Source: Catenuloplanes niger (lineage in GTDB: Bacteria; Actinomycetota; Actinomycetes; Mycobacteriales; Micromonosporaceae). From it: a stretch of 64,000 bases of DNA. How positions within the stretch are numbered: the stretch's first letter is position 1; every line of letters starts with the position of its first letter. The position numbers and the translations under genes are program-made. Under the pieces are notes generated by a model. It was not told the origin of the DNA. It did not search any database and saw only the letters and a program-made list of their open reading frames with translations. Location of the stretch: the NCBI RefSeq assembly GCF_031458255.1, contig NZ_JAVDYC010000001.1:5217001-5281000 (forward strand), in the 5' to 3' direction. Shown here one piece after another: positions 8,194 through 16,775 of this stretch.

Positions 8194-9183
8194 TCAGTCG
8201 TTGCTGTGCAGCGCGGCGTTGAGCGCGATGCCGGTGCCCTTGCGCGGCCGTGCCTCCAGCGCGCCGGTCAGCGAGTTCCGCCAGAAGAGGACGTTGTCCG
8301 CCCCGGAGAGCCGGACCGCCTTGACCGCCTCGCCGGACGGCAGCAGCACCTTCGAGCCGGCCGTGATGTACGTCCCGGCCTCGACCACGCAGTCGTTGCC
8401 CAGCGAGATGCCGACACCCGCGTTCGCGCCGATCAGGCAGCGCTCGCCGATCCGGATCCGCTCCTTGCCGCCGCCGGACAGCGTGCCCATGATCGAGGCG
8501 CCGCCGCCGACGTCCGAGCCCTCGCCGACCACGACGCTCGCGGAGATCCGGCCCTCCACCATCGAGTTGCCGAGCGTGCCCGCGTTGAAGTTCACGAACC
8601 CCTCGTGCATGACCGTGGTGCCGGCGGCCAGGTGCGCGCCGAGCCGGACCCGGTCCGCGTCCGCGATCCGCACGCCGGACGGGACCACGTAGTCGATCAT
8701 CCGGGGGAACTTGTCCACGCCGTAGACGGTCAGGTGCCGGCCGGCCGCCCGCTCCAGGATCTGCAGCTCGGAGATCCGGTCACCGGGGCACGGGCCGGCC
8801 GAGGTCCAGGCCACGTTCGCCAGCAGGCCGAAGATGCCGTCCAGATTCACCGAGTTCGGCGTGACCAGGCGGTGCGAGAGCAGATGCAGGCGCAGGTAGA
8901 CGTCGAACGTGTCCTTCGGCGCCTCGGCCAGCGAGCCGATCACGGTGAGCACCGCCACGGTCCGCAGACCCGGCAGCGCCCGGTCGCCGAGCACCCCGGC
9001 CGGGAGGCCGAGAAGCGTGGCGCCGTCCGCGTCCGGCAGCGGCGTGTTCGCCGGCTGACCGGTGATCTCCGGCGCGCCCAGGCCGAGTCGGCCCGCCGGG
9101 TACCAGGTGTCGAGCACCTGCCCGTCGGCCGTGACCGTGGCGAGGCCGATGCCCCAAGCTGCACTAGTAGACACGTCACTCAC
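8194..9183 (-). CDS. dapD: 2,3,4,5-tetrahydropyridine-2,6-dicarboxylate N-succinyltransferase
   Basis: 329 residues of the actinobacterial DapD type (M. tuberculosis form about 317). The N-terminal domain starts [21 protein letters not shown]. The C-terminal left-handed beta-helix is made of hexapeptide repeats ([39 protein letters not shown]), and [18 protein letters not shown] carries the active-site Glu region. The enzyme transfers succinyl from succinyl-CoA to tetrahydrodipicolinate in the succinylase branch of the diaminopimelate/lysine pathway, which feeds the peptidoglycan cross-link. The frame runs on far upstream antisense to dapE, but the family starts at the GTG at 9183. It is divergent from dapE with 24 bp between starts, so the two pathway genes share one promoter region. 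Confidence 0.93.
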   Translation of the reverse strand: MSDVSTSAAWGIGLATVTADGQVLDTWYPAGRLGLGAPEITGQPANTPLPDADGATLLGLPAGVLGDRALPGLRTVAVLTVIGSLAEAPKDTFDVYLRLHLLSHRLVTPNSVNLDGIFGLLANVAWTSAGPCPGDRISELQILERAAGRHLTVYGVDKFPRMIDYVVPSGVRIADADRVRLGAHLAAGTTVMHEGFVNFNAGTLGNSMVEGRISASVVVGEGSDVGGGASIMGTLSGGGKERIRIGERCLIGANAGVGISLGNDCVVEAGTYITAGSKVLLPSGEAVKAVRLSGADNVLFWRNSLTGALEARPRKGTGIALNAALHSND

Positions 9184-9207
9184 AGGTGAGAAGGTACCGT
9201 GCCACCC

Positions 9208-10278
9208 ATGGCGAACCCGCTGACCCCCGACGTGCTGGCCGACCCGGTCGCGCTGACCCGCGCCCTGGTCGACATCGAGTCCGTCTCCCGCAACGAGAAG
9301 GAGATCGCCGACTGCATCGAGCTGGTGCTGGCCGACGCGCCGCACCTGACCGTGCGGCGGCAGCAGAACACGCTGATGGCCCGCACCGACCTCGGCCGGG
9401 AGCAGCGGGTGGTGCTGGCCGGGCACCTCGACACCGTGCCGTTGAACGACAACTTCCCGTCCCGGCTGGTCGACGACCTGATCTACGGCTGCGGCACCGC
9501 GGACATGAAGGCCGGCACCGCGCTGGCGCTGCACGTCGCGATGACCGTGCCCGACCCGCGGTACGACGTGACGTACTTCTTCTACGAGGCCGAGGAGATC
9601 GACTCCGAGTTCAACGGGCTCAACCTGGTCTCCCGGGCACACCCGGAGTGGCTCACCGCGGACTTCGCCGTCCTGCTCGAACCGACCTACGGCGTGGTCG
9701 AGGCGGGCTGCCAGGGCACCATGCGCGCAATCGTCCGGACCACCGGCCGGCGGGCCCACTCGGCGCGGTCGTGGCGCGGCGTCAACGCGATCCACGCGGC
9801 CGGTGAGGTGCTGCGCCGCCTGCAGGACTACGCGCCGCGCTCCGTCACCATCGACGACTGCACGTACCGGGAGGGGCTCAACGCGGTCCGGATCCACGGC
9901 GGCGTGGCCGGCAACGTGGTCCCGGACCGCTGCGAGGTCGAGGTCAACTACCGCTTCGCACCGGACCGGTCGATCGCCGAGGCCGAGGCCCACGTACGCG
10001 AGGTCTTCGCGGGTTTCGACCTGGAGATCACCGACGCGGCGCCGGCGGCGCTGCCCGGCCTGGGCGCGGCGCCGGCCCGCGAGTTCCTGGCCGCGGTCGG
10101 CGAACGCCCGGCCGCGAAGCTGGGCTGGACCGACGTGGCCCGATTCGCCGCGCTCGGCATCCCGGCGCTCAACTTCGGCCCCGGCGACCCGAACCTCGCG
10201 CACACCCAGGACGAGCACGTCGAGATCGGCCGGATCCGGGACGGTGCGGCGACGCTGCACCGCTGGCTGGCCTCATGA
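9208..10278 (+). CDS. dapE: Succinyl-diaminopimelate desuccinylase
   Basis: 356 residues of the M20 metallopeptidase family. [11 protein letters not shown] supplies His73 and Asp75, [10 protein letters not shown] the bridging Asp, and [11 protein letters not shown] the catalytic Glu and a metal ligand; the dimerisation domain starts near residue 175 ([17 protein letters not shown]). It removes succinate from N-succinyl-LL-diaminopimelate, the step after DapD and DapC. The start is the ATG at 9208 with GAGAAGG upstream; a GTG at 9199 is also possible. It is divergent from dapD and ends at a bidirectional terminator. Confidence 0.93.
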   Translation: MANPLTPDVLADPVALTRALVDIESVSRNEKEIADCIELVLADAPHLTVRRQQNTLMARTDLGREQRVVLAGHLDTVPLNDNFPSRLVDDLIYGCGTADMKAGTALALHVAMTVPDPRYDVTYFFYEAEEIDSEFNGLNLVSRAHPEWLTADFAVLLEPTYGVVEAGCQGTMRAIVRTTGRRAHSARSWRGVNAIHAAGEVLRRLQDYAPRSVTIDDCTYREGLNAVRIHGGVAGNVVPDRCEVEVNYRFAPDRSIAEAEAHVREVFAGFDLEITDAAPAALPGLGAAPAREFLAAVGERPAAKLGWTDVARFAALGIPALNFGPGDPNLAHTQDEHVEIGRIRDGAATLHRWLAS

Positions 10279-10282
10279 GAAA

Positions 10283-10304
10283 GGGCCCCGCTCCCGCGGG
10301 GCCC
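10283..10304. terminator. Bidirectional terminator between dapE and a small gene
   Basis: GGGCCCCGC (10283-10291) pairs perfectly with 10296-10304 around a four-base loop, flanked by A-rich and C/T-rich ends. It lies between the convergent dapE stop (10278) and the stop of the small minus-strand gene (10308), and could serve both. Confidence 0.75.
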
Positions 10305-10307
10305 GTC

Positions 10308-10469
10308 TCACGCTGCACAATCCTGTGTGGACTTCTCCTCGGACTTCTCGTCCTCGGACTCTGCCGTGGCCGCGCCGTCCAGCAGGGCCATTCGCCGTTC
10401 GGCGACGACGTCGCGGATGCGCCGTTGCATCTGACGTCGATGCCGGAGCATCTCGTTCCTGTTGAGCAC
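10308..10469 (-). CDS. Small basic-acidic hypothetical protein, 53 aa
   Basis: Starts GTG behind a strong GGGGGAGGAG ribosome site and encodes 53 residues. The N-terminal half is strongly basic and helical (LRHRRQMQRRIRDVVAERR), the C-terminal half acidic (AESEDEKSEEKS), ending TQDCAA. No known domain is recognised. The ribosome site, charge segregation and fit to the convergent terminator support a real gene. It could be a small regulator or nucleic-acid-binding peptide, but nothing in the sequence decides this. Confidence 0.6.
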   Translation of the reverse strand: MLNRNEMLRHRRQMQRRIRDVVAERRMALLDGAATAESEDEKSEEKSTQDCAA

Positions 10470-10741
10470 GGTGGCTCCTCCCCCCGAGGTGACCCGGGCC
10501 GGTGCCCGGGCGCCGTGCTGCGCACTTTGTGAATTAAAGACGTTCGTTCCTTAAGTTTGGTTGCGGCCGTCCTTAGTTTCTGTCGAATTTTCTCCAGATC
10601 CGCCCGGCCGGGGTCGGCCGGACGGTCAGATACCCGTCCCCGTCGTGCATTACGGTGATCGCATGAGGGGTGTGTCATGAGCGAATCGCCGACTCGGCGC
10701 GGAGGCCCGTGCCGGCCAGGGGACGACGCGGGGGAGACGGC

Positions 10742-11539
10742 ATGAGCGGCCGCGGGCGACTGACACCGGAACGGCACCGGGGGCCGGTCACGCTGCGGCG
10801 CGACTCGATCGAGCCGTCCACCGCGGACCAGAAGCTGCTCGACTCCCGGCAGCGCGCGGACTGGAAGACAAGGGACGCGTGGCGGGCACTGCGCATCCTT
10901 TCCGAATTCGTGGAGGGATTCGACAGCCTCGCCGATCTGCCGCCCGCGGTCAGCGTCTTCGGCTCCGCCCGCAGCAAGCCGGACAGCCCGGAGTGCGAGA
11001 CGGCCGAGCGGGTCGGCGGCGCGCTCGCCCGCGCCGGATACGCGGTGATCACCGGCGGCGGGCCGGGCGTGATGGAGGCCGCGAACAAGGGCGCCAGCGA
11101 GGCCGGTGGGCTCTCCATCGGGCTCGGCATCGAGCTGCCGTTCGAGCAGGGCCTCAACGAGTGGGTCGACGTCGGCATCGACTTCCGCTACTTCTTCGCC
11201 CGCAAGACCATGTTCGTGAAGTACGCGCAGGGCTTCATCGTGCTGCCCGGCGGCTTCGGCACGCTGGACGAACTGTTCGAGGCGCTCACGCTCGTGCAGA
11301 CCGGCAAGGTCACGCGGTTCCCGGTCGTGCTGATCGGCACGGCGTACTGGCGCGGCCTGCTCGACTGGCTCCGCGACACGATGGCGGTCGACGGCAAGAT
11401 CGGCCCGGCCGACCTCGACCTGATCTGCGTCACCGACGACGTCGACGAGGCGGTCCGCTACATCGTGGAGGCGGACGCCGCGATCGCCGCCGAGCAGACC
11501 GCGGCCGGTGACCTTCGGCGTGACGTGGAGGACTCCTGA
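10742..11539 (+). CDS. LOG-family / TIGR00730 Rossmann-fold nucleotide hydrolase
   Basis: 265 residues. The core has VSVFGSARSKPDSPE, GGGPGVMEAANKGASEAGG (phosphate-binding loop) and LPGGFGTLDELFEALTLVQTGK, the PGGxGTxxE motif of lysine-decarboxylase-like LOG proteins. These are now known as 5'-monophosphate phosphoribohydrolases acting on cytokinin-type or other nucleotides. The ~55-residue N-terminal extension (TPERHRGPVTLRRDS) is typical of the longer actinobacterial form. Preferred start: ATG at 10742 behind GGGGGAG. Its stop overlaps the start of a second LOG gene, so the two are translated together. Confidence 0.88.
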   Translation: MSGRGRLTPERHRGPVTLRRDSIEPSTADQKLLDSRQRADWKTRDAWRALRILSEFVEGFDSLADLPPAVSVFGSARSKPDSPECETAERVGGALARAGYAVITGGGPGVMEAANKGASEAGGLSIGLGIELPFEQGLNEWVDVGIDFRYFFARKTMFVKYAQGFIVLPGGFGTLDELFEALTLVQTGKVTRFPVVLIGTAYWRGLLDWLRDTMAVDGKIGPADLDLICVTDDVDEAVRYIVEADAAIAAEQTAAGDLRRDVEDS

Positions 11540-12093
11540 TGGCCGCGATCTGCGTCTTCTGCGCCTCGGCGAACAACCTGGAGCAGCGCTGGCTCGACCT
11601 CGCCACCGAGACCGGCCGCCAGATCGGCGCCCGCGGCCACACGCTCGTCTCCGGCGGCGGCTGCGTCGGCATGATGGGCGCGGTCGCGGACGGCGCCCGC
11701 GCCGCCGGCGCCTACACGCTGGGCATCATCCCGCAGTCGCTGGTGGACATGGAGGTGGCCGACACCGCCTCCGACGAACTGGCGATCACCGACGGCATGA
11801 TGTCCCGAAAATCCCTGATGATCGAGAAGTCCGACGCGTTCATCACGCTCCCCGGCGGCCTCGGCACGCTCGACGAACTCTTCGAGGTCTGGACCACCGG
11901 CTCGCTCGCGATCCACCGCAAGCCCATGGTGCTGGTCAACACGGACGGCTTCTACGACGGCCTGCTCACCTGGCTCCGCTCCCTCACCGACGCCAACTTC
12001 GTCCGCGAGCGCGCCCTGGCCGACCTGATCGTCGCCGACACGCTGGACGCCGCCTTCGACGCCCTCGAACCCCGGCTCACCACAACCCCATAA
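11539..12093 (+). CDS. LOG-family / TIGR00730 protein (second copy)
   Basis: 184 residues, the short form of the family. It starts MAAICVFCASANNLEQRW, with LVSGGGCVGMMGAVADGARAAG (nucleotide-phosphate loop) and LPGGLGTLDELFEVWTTG (PGGxGTxxE). The likely reaction is release of the base from a nucleoside 5'-monophosphate. The start codon overlaps the previous stop codon as TGATG, a translational-coupling arrangement. The two adjacent members differ in length and are clearly diverged, so this is an old paralogous pair or heteromeric partners rather than a recent duplication. Confidence 0.88.
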   Translation: MAAICVFCASANNLEQRWLDLATETGRQIGARGHTLVSGGGCVGMMGAVADGARAAGAYTLGIIPQSLVDMEVADTASDELAITDGMMSRKSLMIEKSDAFITLPGGLGTLDELFEVWTTGSLAIHRKPMVLVNTDGFYDGLLTWLRSLTDANFVRERALADLIVADTLDAAFDALEPRLTTTP

Positions 12094-12210
12094 CCCCGGG
12101 TCCCGGCCCGTCCGCATCACCTTCCGCCGCTCCCGCCGGAGACCGGTCGGCCGCAGGCCGGCCTCCCTGCCACTCCCGCCTCACAAGCCCCCAACCCCTC
12201 CTGCCCCGCC

Positions 12211-12402
12211 GGTCCCCGCGGTTCCGGCGCCGCTGGTCCCTGCGGTTCCGGCGCCGCTGGTCCCTGCGGTTTCCGGCGCCGCTGGTCCCGGCGGTTCCGG
12301 CGCCGCTGGTCCCGGCGGTTCCGGCGGTGCCGGCCCGGCGGTTCCGGCGGTGCTGTCTCTGCGGTTCCGGCGGTGCTGGTCTCTGCGGTTCCGGCGGTGC
12401 CG
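12211..12402. repeat. Degenerate ~24-bp tandem repeat
   Basis: About eight imperfect copies of a unit built around GCGGTTCCGGCGCCGCTGG followed by TCCC. The first copies are nearly identical; later ones drift to GCGGTTCCGGCGGTGC. No credible coding frame with a ribosome site uses it. It lies in the ~940-bp gene-free gap between the LOG pair and adnA. Confidence 0.75.
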
Positions 12403-12534
12403 GAATGGTGCGAGCCACCCGTGACATCTGCCGGTGCCTGTGCCGGGTTGCTTGCGATTTCGGGCGCTCCGCGCCCGAAATTTCGCCCTATGTCGCTCGC
12501 GCTGCTTCCGGCCGGTGGAGTGAATCGGCCTTAT

Positions 12535-12604
12535 GGATCATTGACCGATGCGAAAGGTAGGTCAACTTCGCTGAATGACCTCACTTTTGCATCGGTCAAT
12601 GATC
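12535..12604. repeat. 70-bp imperfect palindrome
   Basis: Outer arms GGATCATTGACCGATGC (12535-12551) and its exact complement (12588-12604) are 17 bp and perfect. The inner portions (about 12551-12565 and 12576-12588) continue the pairing imperfectly, leaving a small loop near CTTCGCTGAA. The local base composition is clearly lower in GC than the flanks. This may be a miniature inverted-repeat element, a protein-binding palindrome or a structured RNA. Confidence 0.6.
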
Positions 12605-12617
12605 CTTTCCGTGATTG

Positions 12618-12684
12618 CGATATGTCCGGCAACCGGTCCCGCTTCATGTCCGGAGGTCGGCGTCCGCCACATGCGGACATATCG
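12618..12684. repeat. Inverted repeat with 11-bp perfect arms
   Basis: CGATATGTCCG (12618-12628) and its complement (12674-12684) are 45 bp apart. They begin 13 bp after the larger palindrome, so both may belong to one mobile or regulatory unit. Confidence 0.45.
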
Positions 12685-13031
12685 GATGCGCGTCGGGAGG
12701 CGGGCGCACCGCGCACCTGGCGGCGTGGTGTGGGAGACACGCGGCGGTGGTGGGCGTCACGCGTGGAGGCGCGGTAGGCGGAAGCGGTGCCACGCGGGGT
12801 GATGCGGAAACCGGTATCGCGCGGGGTGAGGTGAAGGGTGGCGTCGCGCGGGCTTTGTGCGGCGCGGGGCGGGGCGGATGGTGGCGTCGCGCGGGGGTGG
12901 GCGGTGGATGGTGGGTGGCGTCGCGCGGGATGGGCTGGAGAGCGGCGTCGTGCCGGGGCGGAGCGTGGGGCGGGGAGTGGGTGGGACCAGGCGATATGTG
13001 GGCTGTCGGTGGGCCGTGGTGAGATAGCGCG
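12685..13031. other. Gene-free, low-complexity G-rich stretch upstream of adnA
   Basis: The top strand is purine-rich and carries scattered copies of GTGGCGTCGCGCGGG (about 12839, 12882 and 12916) but no ORF with a convincing ribosome site. It probably contains the adnAB promoter; I could not place one. Confidence 0.4.
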
Positions 13032-16000
13032 ATGACTGTGGTGCCTCGGCGGACGTATCGGCTGGTGCGCCGGCCGCCGGTCGCCGCGCCGGCGTTGCTG
13101 CCGGATGCCGCGCACGACCGGATCGTCGCCCATACGGACGGTCCGCTGCTCGTGGTCGGCGGGCCGGGCACCGGCAAGACGACCACGCTGGTCGAGGCCG
13201 TGGCCGCGCGCGTCGAGGCCGGCGCCGACCCGGAGCGGATCCTGGTCCTGACGTTCGGCCGGCGCGCCGCGCAGTCGCTCCGGGAGCGGATCGAGGCCCG
13301 GATCGCCGGGCTCGACGACCACGACGTGGTCCACCAACCCATGATCAGAACCTTCCACGCGTACGCCTACAGCCTCCTTCGCCGTGCCGCCGCCGAGCGC
13401 GGCGAGCCGTCACCGCGCCTGCTCACCGGCCCGGAGCAGGACCTGGTCATCCGCGAGCTCCTGGAGATCGTCGGCGACCCGGACGCCGCCGCCCACCCGA
13501 CGCCGGACACGGCCCGACTGCTCCACAGGCCACCCGCCGCGGAACACCCGTCCACCGCGAACCGGCCGGGTGCCGCACCCGGTCGCGCGGGCGGTTCGCC
13601 CGGTGACGTGGCCGAGGTCTCGGAGCCCACCGTGGGTGCGGATGCCGGGCCGTCGGGTGACGATCCGTACGGCTGGCCGACGGGGTTGCGGCCGGCGCTG
13701 CGGACCAGGGCGTTCGCGACGCAGCTGCGTGACCTCATGCTGCGGGCGGTCGAGCGGGGCGTCGGGCCGGCCGACCTGACCCGGCTGGGGGAGCGGCTGG
13801 GGCGGAGTGACTGGCCGGCGGCGGCACGGTTCCTGCGGGAGTACGCGGCGGTGCTCGCGCTGCGCGACAGCACCGGGCGCGCGGCGGCGGCCTATGACGC
13901 GGCCGAACTGGTGCGGGCCGCGATGACGTTGCTCACAAACGATCCGGAGCTGCTGGAGTCGGAGCGCCGGCGGGTCGGCCACGTCTACGTCGACGAGCTG
14001 GCGGACACCGATCCGGCGCAGGTCGCACTGCTGCACCTGATCGCGGGTGGTGGCCGGCCGCTGGTCGCGTTCGCCGATCCGGACTCGTCGGTCTACGGCT
14101 TCCGGGGCGCGGATCCGTCGATCGTGACGGCGTTCCCGGCCCGGTTCCGCACGGCCTCCGGCGCGCCGGCGGCCACCGTCACCCGGACCGTCTCCTACCG
14201 GGCCACCCCGGACCTGGTCGACGCCGTTCGCCGCGTCGGTCGGCGCCTGCGCGGCCCGGTCGCCCACCGCAACCTGACGTCACCGCCGCCCCCACCCGCG
14301 TCCGACCCGGCACCCACCCCGGATCCCGAACCGGCTCCGTCGGCCGGCACCCCCGCGGCGGCCCGCGCCCTCGAAACCGACCCCGGCACTGCCGCTGACC
14401 CCGTTGGCACCAGCACCGCCGACGCCGAGCCGACGGAGGCCGACAGTCCCGCGGAGGAAGACAGCCCCGCAGAGGCCGACAGCGCCGCGGAAGAAGACAG
14501 TCCCGCAGAGGAAGACAGTCCCGCGGAAGAAGACGGCCCTGCTGAGGAAGACGGCGCCGGGAGTGGAGGGCTCGGGGAAGCGCTGCGGGTGCGGACGTTT
14601 CGGTCGGCCGTGGCCGAGTCGGCGTACGTGGCACATGCGCTGCGGGAAGCGCACCTGATCGGCGGCGTGCCGTGGGCGCGGATGGCGGTGATCGTCCGGT
14701 CGGCGCTGTTGCAGTTGCCGCCGTTGCAGCGGGCGCTGCACGCGGCGGGCGTGCCGACCGTGACCTACGCCGAGGATCTGCCGCTGCACCTGCAGCCCGC
14801 GGTGGCGCCGCTGCTGCTCGTGCTGCGGTGCGCGCTGGAGCCGGACGCGCTGGACGAGGAGGCCGCGGTCACGCTGCTGCACTCGCCGCTGGGTGGCGCC
14901 GACCCGCTGGCCGAGCGCCGCCTGCGGCAGGGGCTGCGGGCGCTGGCGCACCGGAACGACGACCGCCGCTCGTCCGGCGAGCTGATCGTGGCGGTGCTGC
15001 GCGACCCGGCGCCGTTGGACGGTGTGGACCGCCGCTGGGCCCGGCCGGTGCGGGCCGTCGCGCACCTGCTGGAGACGGTGCGCACGGCCGCGGCCGACCC
15101 GGCGAACTCGGTCGAGGACGTGCTGTGGGCGCTGTGGCAGGCGACCGGTCTGGCGGACCGCTGGTACGCGGCGAGTGTCCGGGGTGCGCCGCCGCGGGCC
15201 GGGGAGAGCGGTCACGTGGAGCGGGCCCGCGCGGACGCGGCCGACCGTGATCTCGACTCGGTGCTGGTGCTGTTCGACGCGGCCGCCCGGTTCGCGGACC
15301 GGCTGCCCGGCGCGCGTACCGAGGTGTTCCTGGATCACGTGCTGGGCCAGGATCTGCCGGCCGACTCGATCGCGCCGTCCGCGGACCGGGGCGACGCGGT
15401 GCGCCTGCTCACCGCGCACGCGGCGAAGGGCCTGGAGTGGGACGTGGTGGCGATCGCCGGTGTGCAGGAGGGCGTCTGGCCGGATCTGCGGCTGCGCGGC
15501 AGCCTGCTCGGCTCGGAGCGCCTGGTCGACCTGCTCTCCGGCCGGGCCGGTCCGGAGGCGGCCGCGCTGGCCGGGCAGACGTCCGCGCTGCTGGACGAGG
15601 AGCGGCGGCTGTTCTACGTGGCCGCGTCCCGGGCGAGGGCGAGCCTGCTGGTCACGGCCGTGGAGTCGGCGTCGGTCGGCACCGCGGACGGCGAGGAGCA
15701 GCCGAGCCGGTTCCTGCACGAGATCGGGCAGCTCGGCGACGTACCGGCGGAGGATCTTGATCTTCAGGCGAGGACGGTGCCGCGCGCGCTGACGCTGGCC
15801 GCGCTGGTGGCCGAGTTGCGGACCGCGCTGACCGATCCGCGGGCGAGCGAGCACCGGCGGCGGGCGGCGGCCGGGGAACTGGCCCGGCTGGCGCGGGCCG
15901 GGGTGCCGGGTGCGCACCCGGACGAGTGGTGGGGCCTGCGCCGGCTGTCCGACGACCGGCCGCTGGCCGACGACGGCGAGCCGGTCCGGGTCACGCCGTC

Positions 16001-16775
16001 CACCATGGAGGGTGCGCTCCGGTGCAGCCTGCGCTGGCTGCTGGAACGGCACGGCGGCAACCCGCCGGCCGGGCCCGCGCAGGGGATCGGCAACCTGGTG
16101 CACGCGGCCGCGATGCTGGCTGAGGACGCGAACGCGGACCGGGAGCGGCTGATCGAGTACGTGGCCGGCCGGTTCCCGATGATCGAGCTGGCCGCGCGCT
16201 GGCTGGCCGGCCCGGAGCAGTCCCGGGCCGAGGGCATGGTGGACAAGCTGCTGCGCTGGCTGGCCGCGAACCCGCGCCGGCTGCTGGCGATCGAGCACGA
16301 GTTCGCGGTGCGCCTGGACGACGGCACGAAACGCCCGATCGACCTGGTCGGCCGGGTCGACCGGCTGGAGGTCGACGACGCCGGCCGGCTGGTCGTGGTG
16401 GACCTGAAGACCGGCCGGTCGACCGCGGTGACCGCGGCGGACGTGGCCGAGCACCCGCAGCTGGCCGGCTATCAGGCCGCGGTCGAGGCGGGCGGGTTCG
16501 CGGACTTCGGCCTGGAGTCCGGCGGGGCCGCGCTGGTGCAGCTCGGCACGGACACGAAGGCGGCGCGCGAGCAGAGCCAGGGCGCGGTGGCGGACAGCCC
16601 CGATCCAGGCTGGGCGGAGGAGCTGGTCCGGCGTACCGCGGACACGATGGCGGCGTCCACGTTCTCCGCCGTGGTCAACAAGAAGTGCCGGACCTGCCCG
16701 GTGCAGACCGCCTGCCCGGTCTCCGGCCGCGGCCGGCAGGTCGTCGAACCACCCATCAGGAGACCGGGTACGTGA
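13032..16775 (+). CDS. adnA: AdnA-like helicase-nuclease subunit (UvrD motor + RecB-type nuclease)
   Basis: 1247 residues. A UvrD/Rep-type motor has Walker A GGPGTGKTT (43-51), a Walker B-equivalent VYVDELADTDPAQ, motif III-like FADPDSSVYGFRGADP and motif V/VI blocks LLTAHAAKGLEWDVVAI and FYVAASRARASLL. A C-terminal PD-(D/E)XK RecB-family nuclease has VVVDLKTGRST. Cys998 plus C1219, C1222 and C1228 (CRTCPVQTAC) form a likely Fe-S cluster of the AddB/AdnA kind. An acidic, repeated linker (about 417-515) interrupts the motor. With AdnB it resects double-strand breaks for recombination, the actinobacterial counterpart of RecBCD/AddAB. It is somewhat longer than mycobacterial AdnA, mostly because of the linker. 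Confidence 0.88.
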   Translation: MTVVPRRTYRLVRRPPVAAPALLPDAAHDRIVAHTDGPLLVVGGPGTGKTTTLVEAVAARVEAGADPERILVLTFGRRAAQSLRERIEARIAGLDDHDVVHQPMIRTFHAYAYSLLRRAAAERGEPSPRLLTGPEQDLVIRELLEIVGDPDAAAHPTPDTARLLHRPPAAEHPSTANRPGAAPGRAGGSPGDVAEVSEPTVGADAGPSGDDPYGWPTGLRPALRTRAFATQLRDLMLRAVERGVGPADLTRLGERLGRSDWPAAARFLREYAAVLALRDSTGRAAAAYDAAELVRAAMTLLTNDPELLESERRRVGHVYVDELADTDPAQVALLHLIAGGGRPLVAFADPDSSVYGFRGADPSIVTAFPARFRTASGAPAATVTRTVSYRATPDLVDAVRRVGRRLRGPVAHRNLTSPPPPPASDPAPTPDPEPAPSAGTPAAARALETDPGTAADPVGTSTADAEPTEADSPAEEDSPAEADSAAEEDSPAEEDSPAEEDGPAEEDGAGSGGLGEALRVRTFRSAVAESAYVAHALREAHLIGGVPWARMAVIVRSALLQLPPLQRALHAAGVPTVTYAEDLPLHLQPAVAPLLLVLRCALEPDALDEEAAVTLLHSPLGGADPLAERRLRQGLRALAHRNDDRRSSGELIVAVLRDPAPLDGVDRRWARPVRAVAHLLETVRTAAADPANSVEDVLWALWQATGLADRWYAASVRGAPPRAGESGHVERARADAADRDLDSVLVLFDAAARFADRLPGARTEVFLDHVLGQDLPADSIAPSADRGDAVRLLTAHAAKGLEWDVVAIAGVQEGVWPDLRLRGSLLGSERLVDLLSGRAGPEAAALAGQTSALLDEERRLFYVAASRARASLLVTAVESASVGTADGEEQPSRFLHEIGQLGDVPAEDLDLQARTVPRALTLAALVAELRTALTDPRASEHRRRAAAGELARLARAGVPGAHPDEWWGLRRLSDDRPLADDGEPVRVTPSTMEGALRCSLRWLLERHGGNPPAGPAQGIGNLVHAAAMLAEDANADRERLIEYVAGRFPMIELAARWLAGPEQSRAEGMVDKLLRWLAANPRRLLAIEHEFAVRLDDGTKRPIDLVGRVDRLEVDDAGRLVVVDLKTGRSTAVTAADVAEHPQLAGYQAAVEAGGFADFGLESGGAALVQLGTDTKAAREQSQGAVADSPDPGWAEELVRRTADTMAASTFSAVVNKKCRTCPVQTACPVSGRGRQVVEPPIRRPGT
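14442..14552 (+). repeat. 18-bp tandem repeat inside adnA (acidic linker)
   Basis: Six to seven copies of a unit like GACAGTCCCGCGGAGGAA, encoding DSPAEE repeats at residues 471-507 of AdnA. The repeats stay in frame, and copy-number change would leave the protein readable. Confidence 0.8.

Noticed and set aside
10275-10532. Plus-strand 85-codon ORF after dapE
   Set aside because: It starts in the dapE stop/terminator and is antisense to a small gene with a much better ribosome site.
12211-13000. CRISPR array
   Set aside because: Repeats are contiguous and degenerate with no unique spacers; no cas genes are present.
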